From positions 1-60,885 of the forward strand of contig CAJMJN010000005.1 in assembly GCA_905213875.1 (NCBI GenBank): a stretch of DNA of 60,885 nt. Direction: 5' to 3'. The stretch comes from an uncultured Clostridium sp. GTDB taxonomy: Bacteria; Bacillota; Clostridia; TANB77; CAG-508. Under the pieces are notes generated by a model. The model worked only from the letters and a program-made list of their open reading frames with translations, made no database searches and was not told where the DNA came from. This document shows, in pieces, positions 27,401 to 34,866 of the stretch (position 1 is the stretch's first letter; each line of letters begins with the position of its first letter). Made by a program: the position numbers and the translations under genes.

Positions 27401-27756
27401 ATTTTATCTTTTATTTTTTCAATTTCACTATCATTATCCACAGTTTGTCCCATATGTTGTGGATTATTAGCAATTTCAAGCACTGTTGCAAGTGTGTGCT
27501 TACATATTCCATAGTAATTATAGTAATCTGGACATGTGCAAGTTACATCTTCTACTACCCCATTTTCTATATTTATATATGTATTATATGTATCTGTTCC
27601 ATGAACTTTTGCAACAATTTCAAAGTTTTTATTGTTTTTATAATCTAATTTTCTTATTTCGACTTTACCTTGTTTTTGATATTTAATTGCTTTGTCTTTT
27701 CTTGTTGCACCAGCATCTCTACACAAATCTTCTAATATTCTTTGATCAACAAACAT
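24415..27756 (-). CDS. SNF2-family helicase with N-terminal SWIM zinc finger
   Basis: 1113 residues from ATG 27756 behind GGAGGAG; the hydrophobic 22-residue extension upstream has no RBS. SWIM zinc finger CTCPDYYNYYGICKH near 65-80. The middle (about 100-620) is a SNF2-associated domain of bacterial type. The C-terminal half is the SNF2 ATPase: DDMGLGKTVQ (motif I), DEAQ (motif II), LTGTPIENSLSELWS (III), LISLKAGGTGLNLTGAD (V) and QATDRAYRIGQ (VI). Family members are DNA-dependent ATPases that move along double-stranded DNA or remodel RNA polymerase-type complexes (compare RapA); the exact role is unknown. Single gene, stop codon inside a REP-like hairpin. Confidence 0.9.
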   Translation of the reverse strand: MFVDQRILEDLCRDAGATRKDKAIKYQKQGKVEIRKLDYKNNKNFEIVAKVHGTDTYNTYINIENGVVEDVTCTCPDYYNYYGICKHTLATVLEIANNPQHMGQTVDNDSEIEKIKDKINNVLKTSKEAQEYRNFKQIVNTFYQEEMEDISESEDEIKKNGEIQLEPVIYYDKFLNDMKIEFKIGTSKRMYKVKNLSEFYTRMINKEYFKYGEKLEFVHTKEAFAEESQGLLEFLMKYAEIIKYANSNSNSNYRYYGKALNETNIIVGNSGIDDLFDTLKGKEVNFKRDYANSKIEFTEEQPKIQFVFEKKKNGEFVLYPNVEIYEEIILIGRKYKYILDEKKLYRCNKEFERTNLKLLEMFKQNYLTQIEFSKNELSDFFSVVMPKVKNAIVTKNISEEELEKYKPKELIVKMYLDFNENNQLIADIKFQYAENEFNPLENNVKIPYSRNKIKETKSLNMLRKTGFMLDTKNTRFILPYDDDIYRFLTEDINYYMKNFEVMVTENFKAKQIKTPKIGGLGIKVENDLLSIDLSKLDIDTKELEDIMAKYSLRKKFYRLKDGSFIDLQENKEIEFLDKLATGMGIDYKELQDGEIQLPVNRTLYLNQLLKGIQGTEILKNQEYKDIINNLNKEQLEETTEIPSNLNANLRYYQKTGYKWLKTLDKYRFGGILADDMGLGKTVQMLSVIVDYAQNEGKRASLVVSPSSLTLNWLNEVEKFAPDLQSCVIRGSAVERKNQIENIGNYDLVITSYDLLKRDIDLYKEKNYKFRYIIADEAQYLKNSTTKNAKAIKQIKADTRYALTGTPIENSLSELWSIFDFIMPGYLFTYKKFKNIYEMPIVKKNDENAMQKLKMLIEPFVLRRNKKEVLTELPDKTVTVLNNEMNEEQQKIYLNYLAQAKQDIQEQINLNGYEHSHMQILAALTRLRQICCHPSLFISDYKDGSSKLDQCIEIIEDAINGGHKILLFSGYTSMFQIIEKELKERNITYVKLTGATKVDERIKLVDEFNANSEIKVFLISLKAGGTGLNLTGADMVIHYDPWWNISTENQATDRAYRIGQKNNVQVYKLITKNSIEEKIYELQERKATLANNMLDTKAKFINQLSKDEIMNLFE

Positions 27757-27860
27757 GTTTTTCTCCTCCACTTGGCAAATTATTATATAACAAATATGTA
27801 ATAAAAGCAATAGAAACTGCATTATATCATTAGCTAAATCTGTTTCAAATGTAAAAAATA

Positions 27861-27890
27861 AAAGTTATTTCTGAAATGAGAAATAACTTT
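27861..27890 (-). terminator. Terminator of the aminopeptidase gene
   Basis: AAAGTTATTTCT (27861-27872) and AGAAATAACTTT (27879-27890) form a perfect 12-bp stem, followed on the minus strand by TATTTTTT. Confidence 0.8.
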
Positions 27891-27951
27891 GTATTTTCAT
27901 GTATTATTTTGTCATAGATAAATTTCTTAATTGTTTATCAACTATAAATTT

Positions 27952-29262
27952 CTATGCTAATGTTCCCATTGGATCCCATGGTTTTAATCTTATTTTTTCT
28001 TCTTTTAATATTTCTTGTTCTTTTTCTGTTAAGTATTTTTTATTTACAACTATTTGATATACAAATTTTGAAAACCAAGTATCTGTAGCTGTATAATATC
28101 CTTTATTTGCTACATCATCTCCCCAACTATTTTCTATTTTCCATTTTGTTGGTTTATTTTCGTCTAAATTTACTCCTGTTATAACCATAGCATGGTTCAT
28201 AGCACTTTCTCTTGTATCTAACATTGCACATTTTGACATTTCACTATTTATTTGGAATAAAGTATCTATATCAAATGTTTTGTCATCCCATATTCCGTTT
28301 TCTCTGTCTGCTTCTTTTCCGCAATCTGAACCAAACCAAACTGTTTCTCCTTCTTTTAATTGGCTAATTGCAAGTTCTTTTAATCTTTCAATCTCTAAAT
28401 TTAAATATATAATTTCATTTCCTTCTAGCACATTTCCAAGAAAATCTACTGTATATACCTTATTAAATGGTTTATCATCTGTTGGGCTATTGATTATACT
28501 TACATAGTCATTTAAGTCAATTGGTACAATTTCTTTATAAAATTTAAGTGGTGTTAGATCTTTTATTATATGATAATTTTTATCTTTATCTACATACTCA
28601 AATGAGAATTCTTTTGGAGGAACACCAAACGAACTGCATAATATTTTATATATGTTTTTAATATATTCGTCTTTTTCTGCTTGGATATCTACTTTTGTGT
28701 TTCTTATATCATATGCAAATTTTCTAATATATTTATTTAATAATTTATCTATTTCAGCAGTGTTAGAACTTTGAAAAGTTTCTGGAAATGCACTTTTTGG
28801 TACTAATCCATATTTATTTACAACATTTACAAATAAATCCCATTGTCCTCCATCTTGAATTCCTGTACTTAACAAATAATCCAATGTCCTATCATCTTTT
28901 TCCCTATCTTTTAAAGAAATTATTTTTTCTAATAAATAATTACATTTTTCTAATTTGTCATAAAAAGCTATATAATTTTGTGATAATTCAAAATCTTTTA
29001 AATTATATTTTTGTGCAATTTTTTCTCTTATAACATTACATCCTGCAAAAATCCAGCATCTTCCACTTCTTTTTTGATTTGTTACTGGCAATGTTTTTAA
29101 ATCAATTGAAAATGCATTTCTTGTATATTCTGTTTGTTCACTTTTAATTGATAAATCACTAATCTTTGTCTTATTTAAAGCTCTTCTTGCTATTGTATAG
29201 CCTATATTTTTACTATATTCTTTTTCAATTCTGTTTAAATCTTCTATAAAAATTTCTTTCAT
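27952..29262 (-). CDS. pepC: Aminopeptidase C / bleomycin hydrolase (peptidase C1B)
   Basis: 436 residues from ATG 29262, with AAAGGAG eight bases before it. Catalytic Cys69 lies in NQKRSGRCWIFAGCN, the His in ESAMNHAMVITGV and the Asn in KIENSWGDDVANKGYY, so the papain-type triad is complete. The C-terminus ends PWDPMGTLA, as in C1B enzymes, where the tail occupies the active site of the self-compartmentalising hexamer and gives aminopeptidase specificity. Cytosolic peptide turnover is the expected role. Divergent from asd. Confidence 0.93.
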   Translation of the reverse strand: MKEIFIEDLNRIEKEYSKNIGYTIARRALNKTKISDLSIKSEQTEYTRNAFSIDLKTLPVTNQKRSGRCWIFAGCNVIREKIAQKYNLKDFELSQNYIAFYDKLEKCNYLLEKIISLKDREKDDRTLDYLLSTGIQDGGQWDLFVNVVNKYGLVPKSAFPETFQSSNTAEIDKLLNKYIRKFAYDIRNTKVDIQAEKDEYIKNIYKILCSSFGVPPKEFSFEYVDKDKNYHIIKDLTPLKFYKEIVPIDLNDYVSIINSPTDDKPFNKVYTVDFLGNVLEGNEIIYLNLEIERLKELAISQLKEGETVWFGSDCGKEADRENGIWDDKTFDIDTLFQINSEMSKCAMLDTRESAMNHAMVITGVNLDENKPTKWKIENSWGDDVANKGYYTATDTWFSKFVYQIVVNKKYLTEKEQEILKEEKIRLKPWDPMGTLA

Positions 29263-29446
29263 AAAATTCACTCCTTTGCTTCTTTTATTGTTATACTACA
29301 AATATTATATTATTTCAATATTAAAAATATTTAATAATTTTTTATTTTTAGTTTATATTTTTAACATTTTGTAGTAGAATATTATAAGATAAATTTTAAT
29401 TAAAATTTGTTGCTATATTAATTACCTATTTTAGGAGGTAAATACA

Positions 29447-30442
29447 TTGAAAAATTTAAAAGTAGCCATTGTTGGCGCAACAGGTCTTGTTGGTAGATCT
29501 TTTCTAAAAGTTTTAGAAGAAAAAAAATTACCAATTGAAAATTATACTTTATTTGCTAGCAAAAATTCAGCTGGCTCAAGAGTTACTTTTTTAGGAAAAG
29601 AATATACTGTTCAAGAATTGACAGAAAATTCTTTTGATGAAGGTTTTAATTTTGCATTATTTTCAGCAGGTGGAGAAGTTTCTAAAAAATTTGCTCCTAT
29701 TGCTGCTTCTAAAGGCTGTATAGTTATTGATAATAGTAGCTATTTCCGCATGCACGATGATGTTCCTTTAGTTGTTCCAGAAGTTAATATGGAAGATGCT
29801 TATAAAAACAACGGAATTATTGCAAATCCTAATTGTTCTACAATTCAAGCAATGCTTCCTTTAAAAGCATTAGATGATAAGTACAAGATAAAAAGAGTTG
29901 TTTATTCTACTTATCAAGCTGTTTCAGGTGCTGGTAAAGCTGCATTAGACGACTTAGAAAATTGTGATGGTTCTAAACCTTTGAAGAAATTTCCTCATCC
30001 AATTTACAATAATTGTTTACCACAAATTGATGTTTTTGCAGATGATGGATATACTAAAGAAGAATTAAAAATGATAAATGAAACGAGAAAAATTTTACAT
30101 GAACCTAATTTACGTGTAACTGCTACAACTGTTAGAGTTCCTGTTAGTAATTCTCATTCTGAATCTATAAATGTAGAATTAGAAAATAATTTTGAATTAC
30201 CTGAATTAGTTGAAACTCTTAATAATTTCACTAACCTAATTGTTGTAGATAATCCAGAAAAAGGAGAATATCCTATGGCTATTAATGCTACTGGACATGA
30301 CGAAGTTTTTGTTGGTAGAATTCGTAGAGATAATAGTGTGGAATCAGGTGTTAATTTATGGGTTGTTGCAGATAATATTAGAAAAGGTGCTGCTAGCAAT
30401 GCAGTTCAGATTATGGAAAAATTAATTGAAGTAAAAAAATAA
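29447..30442 (+). CDS. asd: Aspartate-semialdehyde dehydrogenase
   Basis: 331 residues with a TTG start at 29447, eight bases after AGGAGG; no ATG in range competes. NADP motif GATGLVGRSFLKVLEE, catalytic Cys130 in NPNCSTIQ, and the substrate-binding RVPVSNSHSESINVELE. It reduces aspartyl-phosphate to the semialdehyde, feeding lysine, diaminopimelate, methionine and threonine. It stands on the plus strand beside the minus-strand lysC-dapA-dapB operon, separated from it by the toxin-antitoxin locus. Confidence 0.97.
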   Translation: MKNLKVAIVGATGLVGRSFLKVLEEKKLPIENYTLFASKNSAGSRVTFLGKEYTVQELTENSFDEGFNFALFSAGGEVSKKFAPIAASKGCIVIDNSSYFRMHDDVPLVVPEVNMEDAYKNNGIIANPNCSTIQAMLPLKALDDKYKIKRVVYSTYQAVSGAGKAALDDLENCDGSKPLKKFPHPIYNNCLPQIDVFADDGYTKEELKMINETRKILHEPNLRVTATTVRVPVSNSHSESINVELENNFELPELVETLNNFTNLIVVDNPEKGEYPMAINATGHDEVFVGRIRRDNSVESGVNLWVVADNIRKGAASNAVQIMEKLIEVKK

Positions 30443-30448
30443 AATATG

Positions 30449-30485
30449 GAGCCACTAAACTTATTTAGTAGGCTCTTATTATTTT
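30449..30485 (+). terminator. Terminator of asd
   Basis: GAGCC(A)CTAAA pairs with TTTAG(TA)GGCTC, then TTATTATTTTTG. The stem starts seven bases after the asd stop. Confidence 0.7.
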
Positions 30486-30516
30486 TGTTTTAATTAATAA
30501 TTTTATAACTATATAT

Positions 30517-31035
30517 TTACATTTTATTCCATTCTTCAAGTTTTTCCTCTAATAATTTAAAGTTCACTGTATTTTTTATGTATCCTATATTTTCATTTTT
30601 TATTCTTTGATTATATACTATTTTTGCATTTTTTGTAATTTTTTCTACATTATTATTTATATATCTCAACTCTCCTAAAATGACTTCTTTATACTTTCTA
30701 TCTTGTTCCGTTTCAATCATGTACGGTTCTAATTCAGTAATTGGAACTGGTATCATATTGCTTATTCTTAAAGTTCCATATAGTCTATTGCCATTATCAA
30801 TTCTAATTATTGTTTTTGTATCTTTCCTTATAATTCTTTTTTCATAATCTATATAATCTGATTTTTTAGGTGATGACATTGGTATATAATAATTACAATT
30901 ATTTATAGTTAATACAATTCCTAAATATTTTCTTGTTCGAACTCTTATTTCTTCTTTATTATCATAAATCTTATCTTCAAATTTTCTTAAATATTTTATA
31001 TATTTGTCACTTATACTATATAAGTTTAGTTTCAT
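30517..31035 (-). CDS. toxN: ToxN/AbiQ-family endoribonuclease toxin (type III TA)
   Basis: 172 residues, the size of ToxN and AbiQ. It opens MKLNLYSISDKYIKYLRKF, the characteristic ToxN start, followed by YLGIVLTIN, then IPMSSPKKSD at 51-60 (the counterpart of the TSPKK active-site segment of ToxN), LYGTLRISNMIPVP (85-98) and a C-terminal NFKLLEEKLEEW. In the family this RNase cuts its own antitoxin precursor and cellular mRNAs at A-rich sites and is held inactive in a ring-shaped complex with the RNA antitoxin; many members abort phage infection. The RBS AGGAGG sits just after the terminator of the antitoxin repeats. Family identification is from sequence features, no alignment was run. Confidence 0.9.
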   Translation of the reverse strand: MKLNLYSISDKYIKYLRKFEDKIYDNKEEIRVRTRKYLGIVLTINNCNYYIPMSSPKKSDYIDYEKRIIRKDTKTIIRIDNGNRLYGTLRISNMIPVPITELEPYMIETEQDRKYKEVILGELRYINNNVEKITKNAKIVYNQRIKNENIGYIKNTVNFKLLEEKLEEWNKM

Positions 31036-31045
31036 TTTTTGCCTC

Positions 31046-31085
31046 CTAAAAAAATAAGAGGAGAATCTTAACGATACCTCCCCTT
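31046..31085 (-). terminator. Leaky terminator between ToxI repeats and toxN
   Basis: On the minus strand AAGGGGAG (31078-31085) pairs with CTCCTCTT (31056-31063), then ATTTTTTTA. The toxN RBS follows at once. In characterised type III systems a terminator here sets the excess of antitoxin RNA over toxin mRNA. Confidence 0.8.
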
Positions 31086-31092
31086 GAATTTT

Positions 31093-31205
31093 AACTTTCT
31101 CATTTAAGGCTGTGAAACACCCGATTTATAACTTTCTCATTTAAGGCTGTGAAACACCCGATTTATAACTTTCTCATTTTAAGGCTGTGAAACACCTTGA
31201 TTTAC
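31093..31205 (-). ncRNA. toxI: ToxI-like antitoxin RNA: three tandem 37-39 nt repeats
   Basis: Units at 31093-31129 and 31130-31166 are identical (37 bases); the 5'-most unit in transcription, 31167-31205, is 39 bases with two single-base insertions and a few changes at its edge. All share GTGTTTCACAGCCTTAAA on the minus strand. There are no spacers. Repeat length, copy number and position between promoter and toxN match known ToxI/AntiQ antitoxins (34-37 nt, about 3-5 copies), each unit being processed by ToxN into one antitoxin RNA that folds as a pseudoknot. Confidence 0.9.
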
Positions 31206-31213
31206 ATATAATT

Positions 31214-31243
31214 ATTATATAATCTTTCAGTATATTTTGTCAA
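31214..31243 (-). promoter_or_regulatory. Consensus promoter of the toxIN locus
   Basis: On the minus strand, TTGACA (31238-31243), an 18-base spacer, TATAAT (31214-31219). Both boxes are perfect consensus. The start site would fall about at the first base of the first repeat. Confidence 0.85.
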
Positions 31244-31304
31244 GTCAAATAATAAATATATATTATATTTTATTCAAAATTTTAAAATTTATTTACTTAT
31301 TTTA

Positions 31305-32048
31305 TTAAACCAAATTTTTCATATCATATAAACCTGGTTTTTGATTTACTAAAAATTTTGCTGCTTTTAAAGCTCCTTCTGCAAAAACTTGTCTTGAATA
31401 AGCTGTGTGTTTTAACTCCAAAGTCTCATTCTCCCCAAAGAATTTTACACTATGTTCTCCTACTATGTTTCCACCTCTTATAGAAGAAAAACCGATTTCA
31501 TTTTTGCTACGTGGTTCTCTTTTTTGCATTCTTTCAAAATTATATGTTTTTTTATTTTCTAATACATCATTTATTGCATTTGCAAGCAAAATAGCGGTTC
31601 CACTTGGACTATCTACTTTTCTATTATGATGTGTTTCTACTATTTCTATATCTGTATTTGTTAATACTTTAGCAATTTCTTGAACAAGACTTGCCATTAA
31701 ATTAATGTCAAATGCCATATTTGAACTTCTAAATACAGGTATTTTTTTTGATATTTCTTCAATTTTATTTATTTCTTCTTGTGTAAATCCTGTTGTTGCA
31801 ATTACTATTGGTGTATTTGTTTTTTCAGCATATTCTAAAATTTTAAATGTTGCTACTGGTACTGAAAAATCTATTATTACATCAACATTTTCTTTTATTT
31901 CGTTAATATTAGAATAAATAGGAAATCCTTTAGTAGTATCTTCTACACAATCAAATCCACAAACAATTTCAAACTCTGGTTGTTGTTCAATTGCTTTTAA
32001 TACTTCTCCTCCCATTTTTCCACTTGCACCATTTAATAATACTTTCAT
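31305..32048 (-). CDS. dapB: 4-hydroxy-tetrahydrodipicolinate reductase
   Basis: 247 residues. NAD(P)-binding GASGKMGGEV at 7-16, then DFSVPVATF, ATTGFTQEE, and the signature ETHHNRKVDSPSGTAI with the catalytic His and Lys. It forms tetrahydrodipicolinate in the diaminopimelate/lysine pathway. Last gene of lysC-dapA-dapB. The 173-base gap to dapA is taken up mostly by a long inverted repeat. Transcription from here runs toward the toxIN promoter with no clear terminator. Confidence 0.97.
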   Translation of the reverse strand: MKVLLNGASGKMGGEVLKAIEQQPEFEIVCGFDCVEDTTKGFPIYSNINEIKENVDVIIDFSVPVATFKILEYAEKTNTPIVIATTGFTQEEINKIEEISKKIPVFRSSNMAFDINLMASLVQEIAKVLTNTDIEIVETHHNRKVDSPSGTAILLANAINDVLENKKTYNFERMQKREPRSKNEIGFSSIRGGNIVGEHSVKFFGENETLELKHTAYSRQVFAEGALKAAKFLVNQKPGLYDMKNLV

Positions 32049-32099
32049 TTTTACTTTCCTTTCTAATTTTATTTAATACATATTTTTTGAAAATTCCAA

Positions 32100-32222
32100 G
32101 TTGGAAAAGAATTAAATTTTGGCAAGGAAAGTTTTATTTAAAAGGCAAGGGCGCATACGTTTGTATGTAACCGCATTTTAAATGAAACTTGACGTAGTCC
32201 AAAATTGTAATTATTTTTCAAC
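32100..32222. repeat. Long intercistronic hairpin between dapA and dapB
   Basis: Outer arms 32100-32122 (GTTGGAAAAGAATTAAATTT...) and 32199-32222 (...TTGTAATTATTTTTCAAC) pair; inner arms AAGTTTTATTTAAAA and ATTTTAAATGAAACTT pair within; the tip is CATACGTTTGTATG. The right end touches the dapA stop codon. Same architecture and position rule as the str-operon hairpins, with a similar GCGCATACG apex, but the arms differ in sequence. Confidence 0.75.
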
Positions 32223-33106
32223 TAAATTAAATTATGATTCTTCATTGCACATCTCATTCTCTCTTGATTCTTCGCTGACAATTCAACTAAAGGTAAACGT
32301 GGCTTTCCATAATTATACCCCATTAAATTTAATGCATATTTTACTGGTATTGGGTTTACTTCTGAGAACAATGCATCAATTAAGTCTATTGCATCTAATT
32401 GCATTTGTGTTGCTTCTCTAATTTTTCCATCAAAGAATTTTTGTGTCATATCATGTGTATATCTTGGCATTACATTTGATAAAACTGATATTACACCTTT
32501 TCCGCCTAAAGATAATATTGGTACTATTTGATCATCATTTCCTGAATATATATCTAAATTATCTCTACATAGTGACGCAATTTTAGCTACTTGTGAAAGG
32601 TTTCCGCTTGCTTCTTTAATTGCTACTATATTTTTAATTTTTGATAATTCTAAACATGTTTCTGGATTTATATTTACACCTGTTCTGCTAGGTACGCTAT
32701 ACATTATTATTGGTACCGTAACTGCTTCTGCAATTGTTTTATAATGTTCTATTAATCCTGCTTGTGTTGTTTTGTTATAATATGGTGTTACAACTAAAAT
32801 TCCATCTGCCCCAACTGATTCAGCATATTTTGATAATTCTACTGCTGCTCTTGTGTTATTTGAACCTGTTCCTGCAATTACTTTTGCTCTTTTTGCAACT
32901 TTATCTATTGCAAATTTTATTGTATCTTTTCTTTCTTTATCTGTCATAGTAGCAGATTCACCTGTTGTTCCACATACTATTATTGCATCAATTTCTTGTT
33001 TAATTTGTTCTTCTAGTAATTTTCCAAATTCCTCAAAATTCACTCCATTTTCTGTAAATGGTGTTGCTATTGCTGTTCCACAGCCTTTGAATATTGTATT
33101 TTTCAT
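32222..33106 (-). CDS. dapA: 4-hydroxy-tetrahydrodipicolinate synthase
   Basis: 294 residues from ATG 33106 (MKNTIFKGCGTAIATPF), ten bases after GGGAG; a GTG three codons earlier overlaps the lysC stop and is less well placed. Schiff-base Lys164 in VAIKEASGN, Tyr136 in MYSVPSRTG, and CGTTGES at 45-51 are all present. It condenses pyruvate with aspartate semialdehyde, the branch point to diaminopimelate. It nearly overlaps lysC, so the two are translated from one message. Confidence 0.98.
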   Translation of the reverse strand: MKNTIFKGCGTAIATPFTENGVNFEEFGKLLEEQIKQEIDAIIVCGTTGESATMTDKERKDTIKFAIDKVAKRAKVIAGTGSNNTRAAVELSKYAESVGADGILVVTPYYNKTTQAGLIEHYKTIAEAVTVPIIMYSVPSRTGVNINPETCLELSKIKNIVAIKEASGNLSQVAKIASLCRDNLDIYSGNDDQIVPILSLGGKGVISVLSNVMPRYTHDMTQKFFDGKIREATQMQLDAIDLIDALFSEVNPIPVKYALNLMGYNYGKPRLPLVELSAKNQERMRCAMKNHNLI

Positions 33107-33111
33107 ATTCT

Positions 33112-34308
33112 TCACTCTCCCTTTTTTATTAATTTTTTATGTAATAATTCTACTAGACTATTTTCAATTTCATCAGCTACAATTTCTATTCTAGCTTGTG
33201 ATAAATTTACATTTAATATATTAACATTGTGCTCTTTTAATATATTCATTGTTTGCATTAAAACTTTATTGTCTTGTATTATTCCATAACCAATTATATT
33301 TAATTTAACTAATTGCTTTTGGGACATATTATATTCCGAATATTTATCATCCAATAATTCTTGTACTTTATTTAATTCTGCTTTTTTTATTCTAAATTTA
33401 AAAGCATGTTTACATCTTTCAAACCATTCTACTATAATATTTTTTTCTAATAAATCTTGATAAATTTGATATTCATCTTTTTTAGTTATTTCTTCATTTT
33501 TTCTTAAAGAAATGATTAATAAAGCTTCGTTTTTTACGATGCTTTTAACTTCTCTTGTTTCAATTCCTTTGCATACTCTAGTTCCACCTTCATCTGTAAA
33601 CGTAGATTTTGCAATAATATCTATTCCGAACTTTTTACCTATTTGAATACATCTATTATGTAACACTTTTGCACCAGCATCTGCTATTTCTTGCATTTCG
33701 TCAAATGATATTTCATCTAACCTTTTAGCTATTGTTACCATATTAGGATCTGCTGAATATATTCCATCAACATCTGAAAAAATATAACATTTGTCTGCAT
33801 TTAATGCTGCTTGTAATGCTACTGCCGTTGTATCTGAACCACCTCTTCCTAGTGTGGTTATATCTCCATTTTTATCTATCCCTTGGAAACCTGCAACTAT
33901 TACAACATTTCCTTTTTTAAATTCTTCTTCTATTCTTTTTGTATATATTTCTTTTATTTTTGCACTACCATGAACTACATTGGTTTCTATTCCTGCTTGC
34001 CAACCTGTTAATGATACTGTTTTACATCCTTTTCTATTTAATAAAATACTTAATTTAGATATTGTTACTTGTTCTCCTGTTGATAGTAACATATCTAATT
34101 CTCTTTCTTCTGGCACAGCTGATAACTCTTGTGCCTCTTTTATTAGTCTATCTGTTGTCTTTCCTTGTGCTGAAACTACTACTGCTATGTTTTCCGCTTC
34201 ATTTTTCTTTAAACTAATAATTTTTTCTGCAACAACATTTAATTTTATGTTGTCTGCAACTGAACTCCCTCCAAATTTTAATACTATTGTTTTATTTTTT
34301 GTGTCCAT
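33112..34308 (-). CDS. lysC: Aspartate kinase
   Basis: 398 residues. KFGGSSVAD at 11-19, LSTGEQVTISKLSILL, ITTLGRGGSDTTAVALQAAL and DVDGIYSADP form the amino-acid kinase core. The C-terminal ~130 residues are the paired ACT domains expected of lysine- or threonine-regulated enzymes. It phosphorylates aspartate in the first step of the aspartate family. First gene of the lysC-dapA-dapB operon. The leader is only about 60 bases, too short for a lysine riboswitch, so feedback is probably at the enzyme. Confidence 0.96.
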   Translation of the reverse strand: MDTKNKTIVLKFGGSSVADNIKLNVVAEKIISLKKNEAENIAVVVSAQGKTTDRLIKEAQELSAVPEERELDMLLSTGEQVTISKLSILLNRKGCKTVSLTGWQAGIETNVVHGSAKIKEIYTKRIEEEFKKGNVVIVAGFQGIDKNGDITTLGRGGSDTTAVALQAALNADKCYIFSDVDGIYSADPNMVTIAKRLDEISFDEMQEIADAGAKVLHNRCIQIGKKFGIDIIAKSTFTDEGGTRVCKGIETREVKSIVKNEALLIISLRKNEEITKKDEYQIYQDLLEKNIIVEWFERCKHAFKFRIKKAELNKVQELLDDKYSEYNMSQKQLVKLNIIGYGIIQDNKVLMQTMNILKEHNVNILNVNLSQARIEIVADEIENSLVELLHKKLIKKGE

Positions 34309-34371
34309 AATGTCACAACCTTTGTTTTCTCATAAGCTAAATCTAATTTTAGATAAGGCTTTTATGGTGTT

Positions 34372-34400
34372 ATTATAATATATATTTATTTCTTTTTCAA
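34372..34400 (-). promoter_or_regulatory. Promoter of lysC-dapA-dapB
   Basis: On the minus strand, TTGAAA (34395-34400), a 17-base spacer, TATAAT (34372-34377), about 60 bases before the lysC start. Confidence 0.8.
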
Positions 34401-34440
34401 GTAATGAATATAATAAAAAAATATTATAAATTTGCATGTT

Positions 34441-34473
34441 AAAACCCTTCACTACATTTTGTTGAAGGGTTTT
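34441..34473 (-). terminator. Terminator of the Spo0E-like gene
   Basis: AAAACCCTTCA (34441-34451) pairs with TGAAGGGTTTT (34463-34473), directly after the small gene's stop on the minus strand. Confidence 0.75.
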
Positions 34474-34476
34474 ATG

Positions 34477-34647
34477 TTATAATGCTACTATTGCTTGTCT
34501 TCTTTTTTTATCATTTAATTGCTTGTAGTATTTTGTTATAAGTTCATCTAATTCTGTGCTTATTTTATATGTAATATTATAGTCATCTCCTTGTTCAATG
34601 CTCTTATTCAATTTATCTCTCAATCTACAAATTTCCTCATTTAACAT
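34477..34647 (-). CDS. Spo0E-like sporulation phosphatase family protein
   Basis: 56 residues: MLNEEICRLRDKLNKSIEQG, then DDYNITYKISTELDELITKY and a basic tail. The two-helix hairpin with LNxxIxxLRxxLN in the first helix and the signature S.ELD.LI..Y in the second is the Spo0E family pattern. Spo0E proteins dephosphorylate Spo0A-P and delay sporulation. RBS AGGAGA seven bases before ATG; own promoter and terminator. A 0A-box-like site lies 118 bases upstream. Very small, so easily missed by gene callers. Confidence 0.8.
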   Translation of the reverse strand: MLNEEICRLRDKLNKSIEQGDDYNITYKISTELDELITKYYKQLNDKKRRQAIVAL

Positions 34648-34689
34648 TTTTATCTCTCCTTTTTCCTTTGTTTTCTTTTGTATATTTAT

Positions 34690-34718
34690 AAATTACCATA
34701 TAACATGTCATAAGTCAA
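34690..34718 (-). promoter_or_regulatory. Promoter of the Spo0E-like gene
   Basis: On the minus strand, TTGACT (34713-34718), a 17-base spacer, TAATTT (34690-34695). The -10 box is weak. Confidence 0.5.
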
Positions 34719-34764
34719 GTATTTCCAAGGGTTTTAGTCAACTTTCGTATGACGTTTTTTTACA

Positions 34765-34774
34765 TTTTTCGACA
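34765..34774 (-). promoter_or_regulatory. 0A-box-like site upstream of the Spo0E-like gene
   Basis: TGTCGAAAAA on the minus strand matches the Spo0A-binding core (TGTCGAA plus A tract). It lies about 50 bases upstream of the predicted -35 box, a position used by Spo0A as activator or repressor. A seven-base core will occur by chance in AT-rich DNA at some rate, so this is suggestive only. Confidence 0.45.
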
Positions 34775-34784
34775 TTATTAATCA

Positions 34785-34830
34785 CAAAAAAACGGCATTA
34801 TTTTTTATATTTTATAAATACCGTTTTTAT
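34785..34830 (-). terminator. Terminator of the ymfF-ymfH operon
   Basis: AAAAAACGG(C)ATT pairs with AA(T)CCGTTTTT through a long AT-rich loop; on the minus strand it follows the ymfH stop and ends in TTTTTTT. Confidence 0.65.
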
Positions 34831-34866
34831 TACAATTTTTATATTTACTTTTTTATACATTTTTTC

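Noticed and set aside
27757..27822. Hydrophobic 22-residue N-terminal extension of the SNF2 helicase
   Set aside because: It reads through the RBS of the ATG at 27756 and would add an implausible membrane segment to a cytoplasmic ATPase.
31093..31205. CRISPR array
   Set aside because: The three repeats are directly adjacent without spacers and sit between a promoter and toxN; this is a type III antitoxin RNA.
34309..34371. Lysine riboswitch upstream of lysC
   Set aside because: Promoter and start codon are only about 60 bases apart; an L-box needs about 170 bases. None seen before asd, dapA or dapB either.
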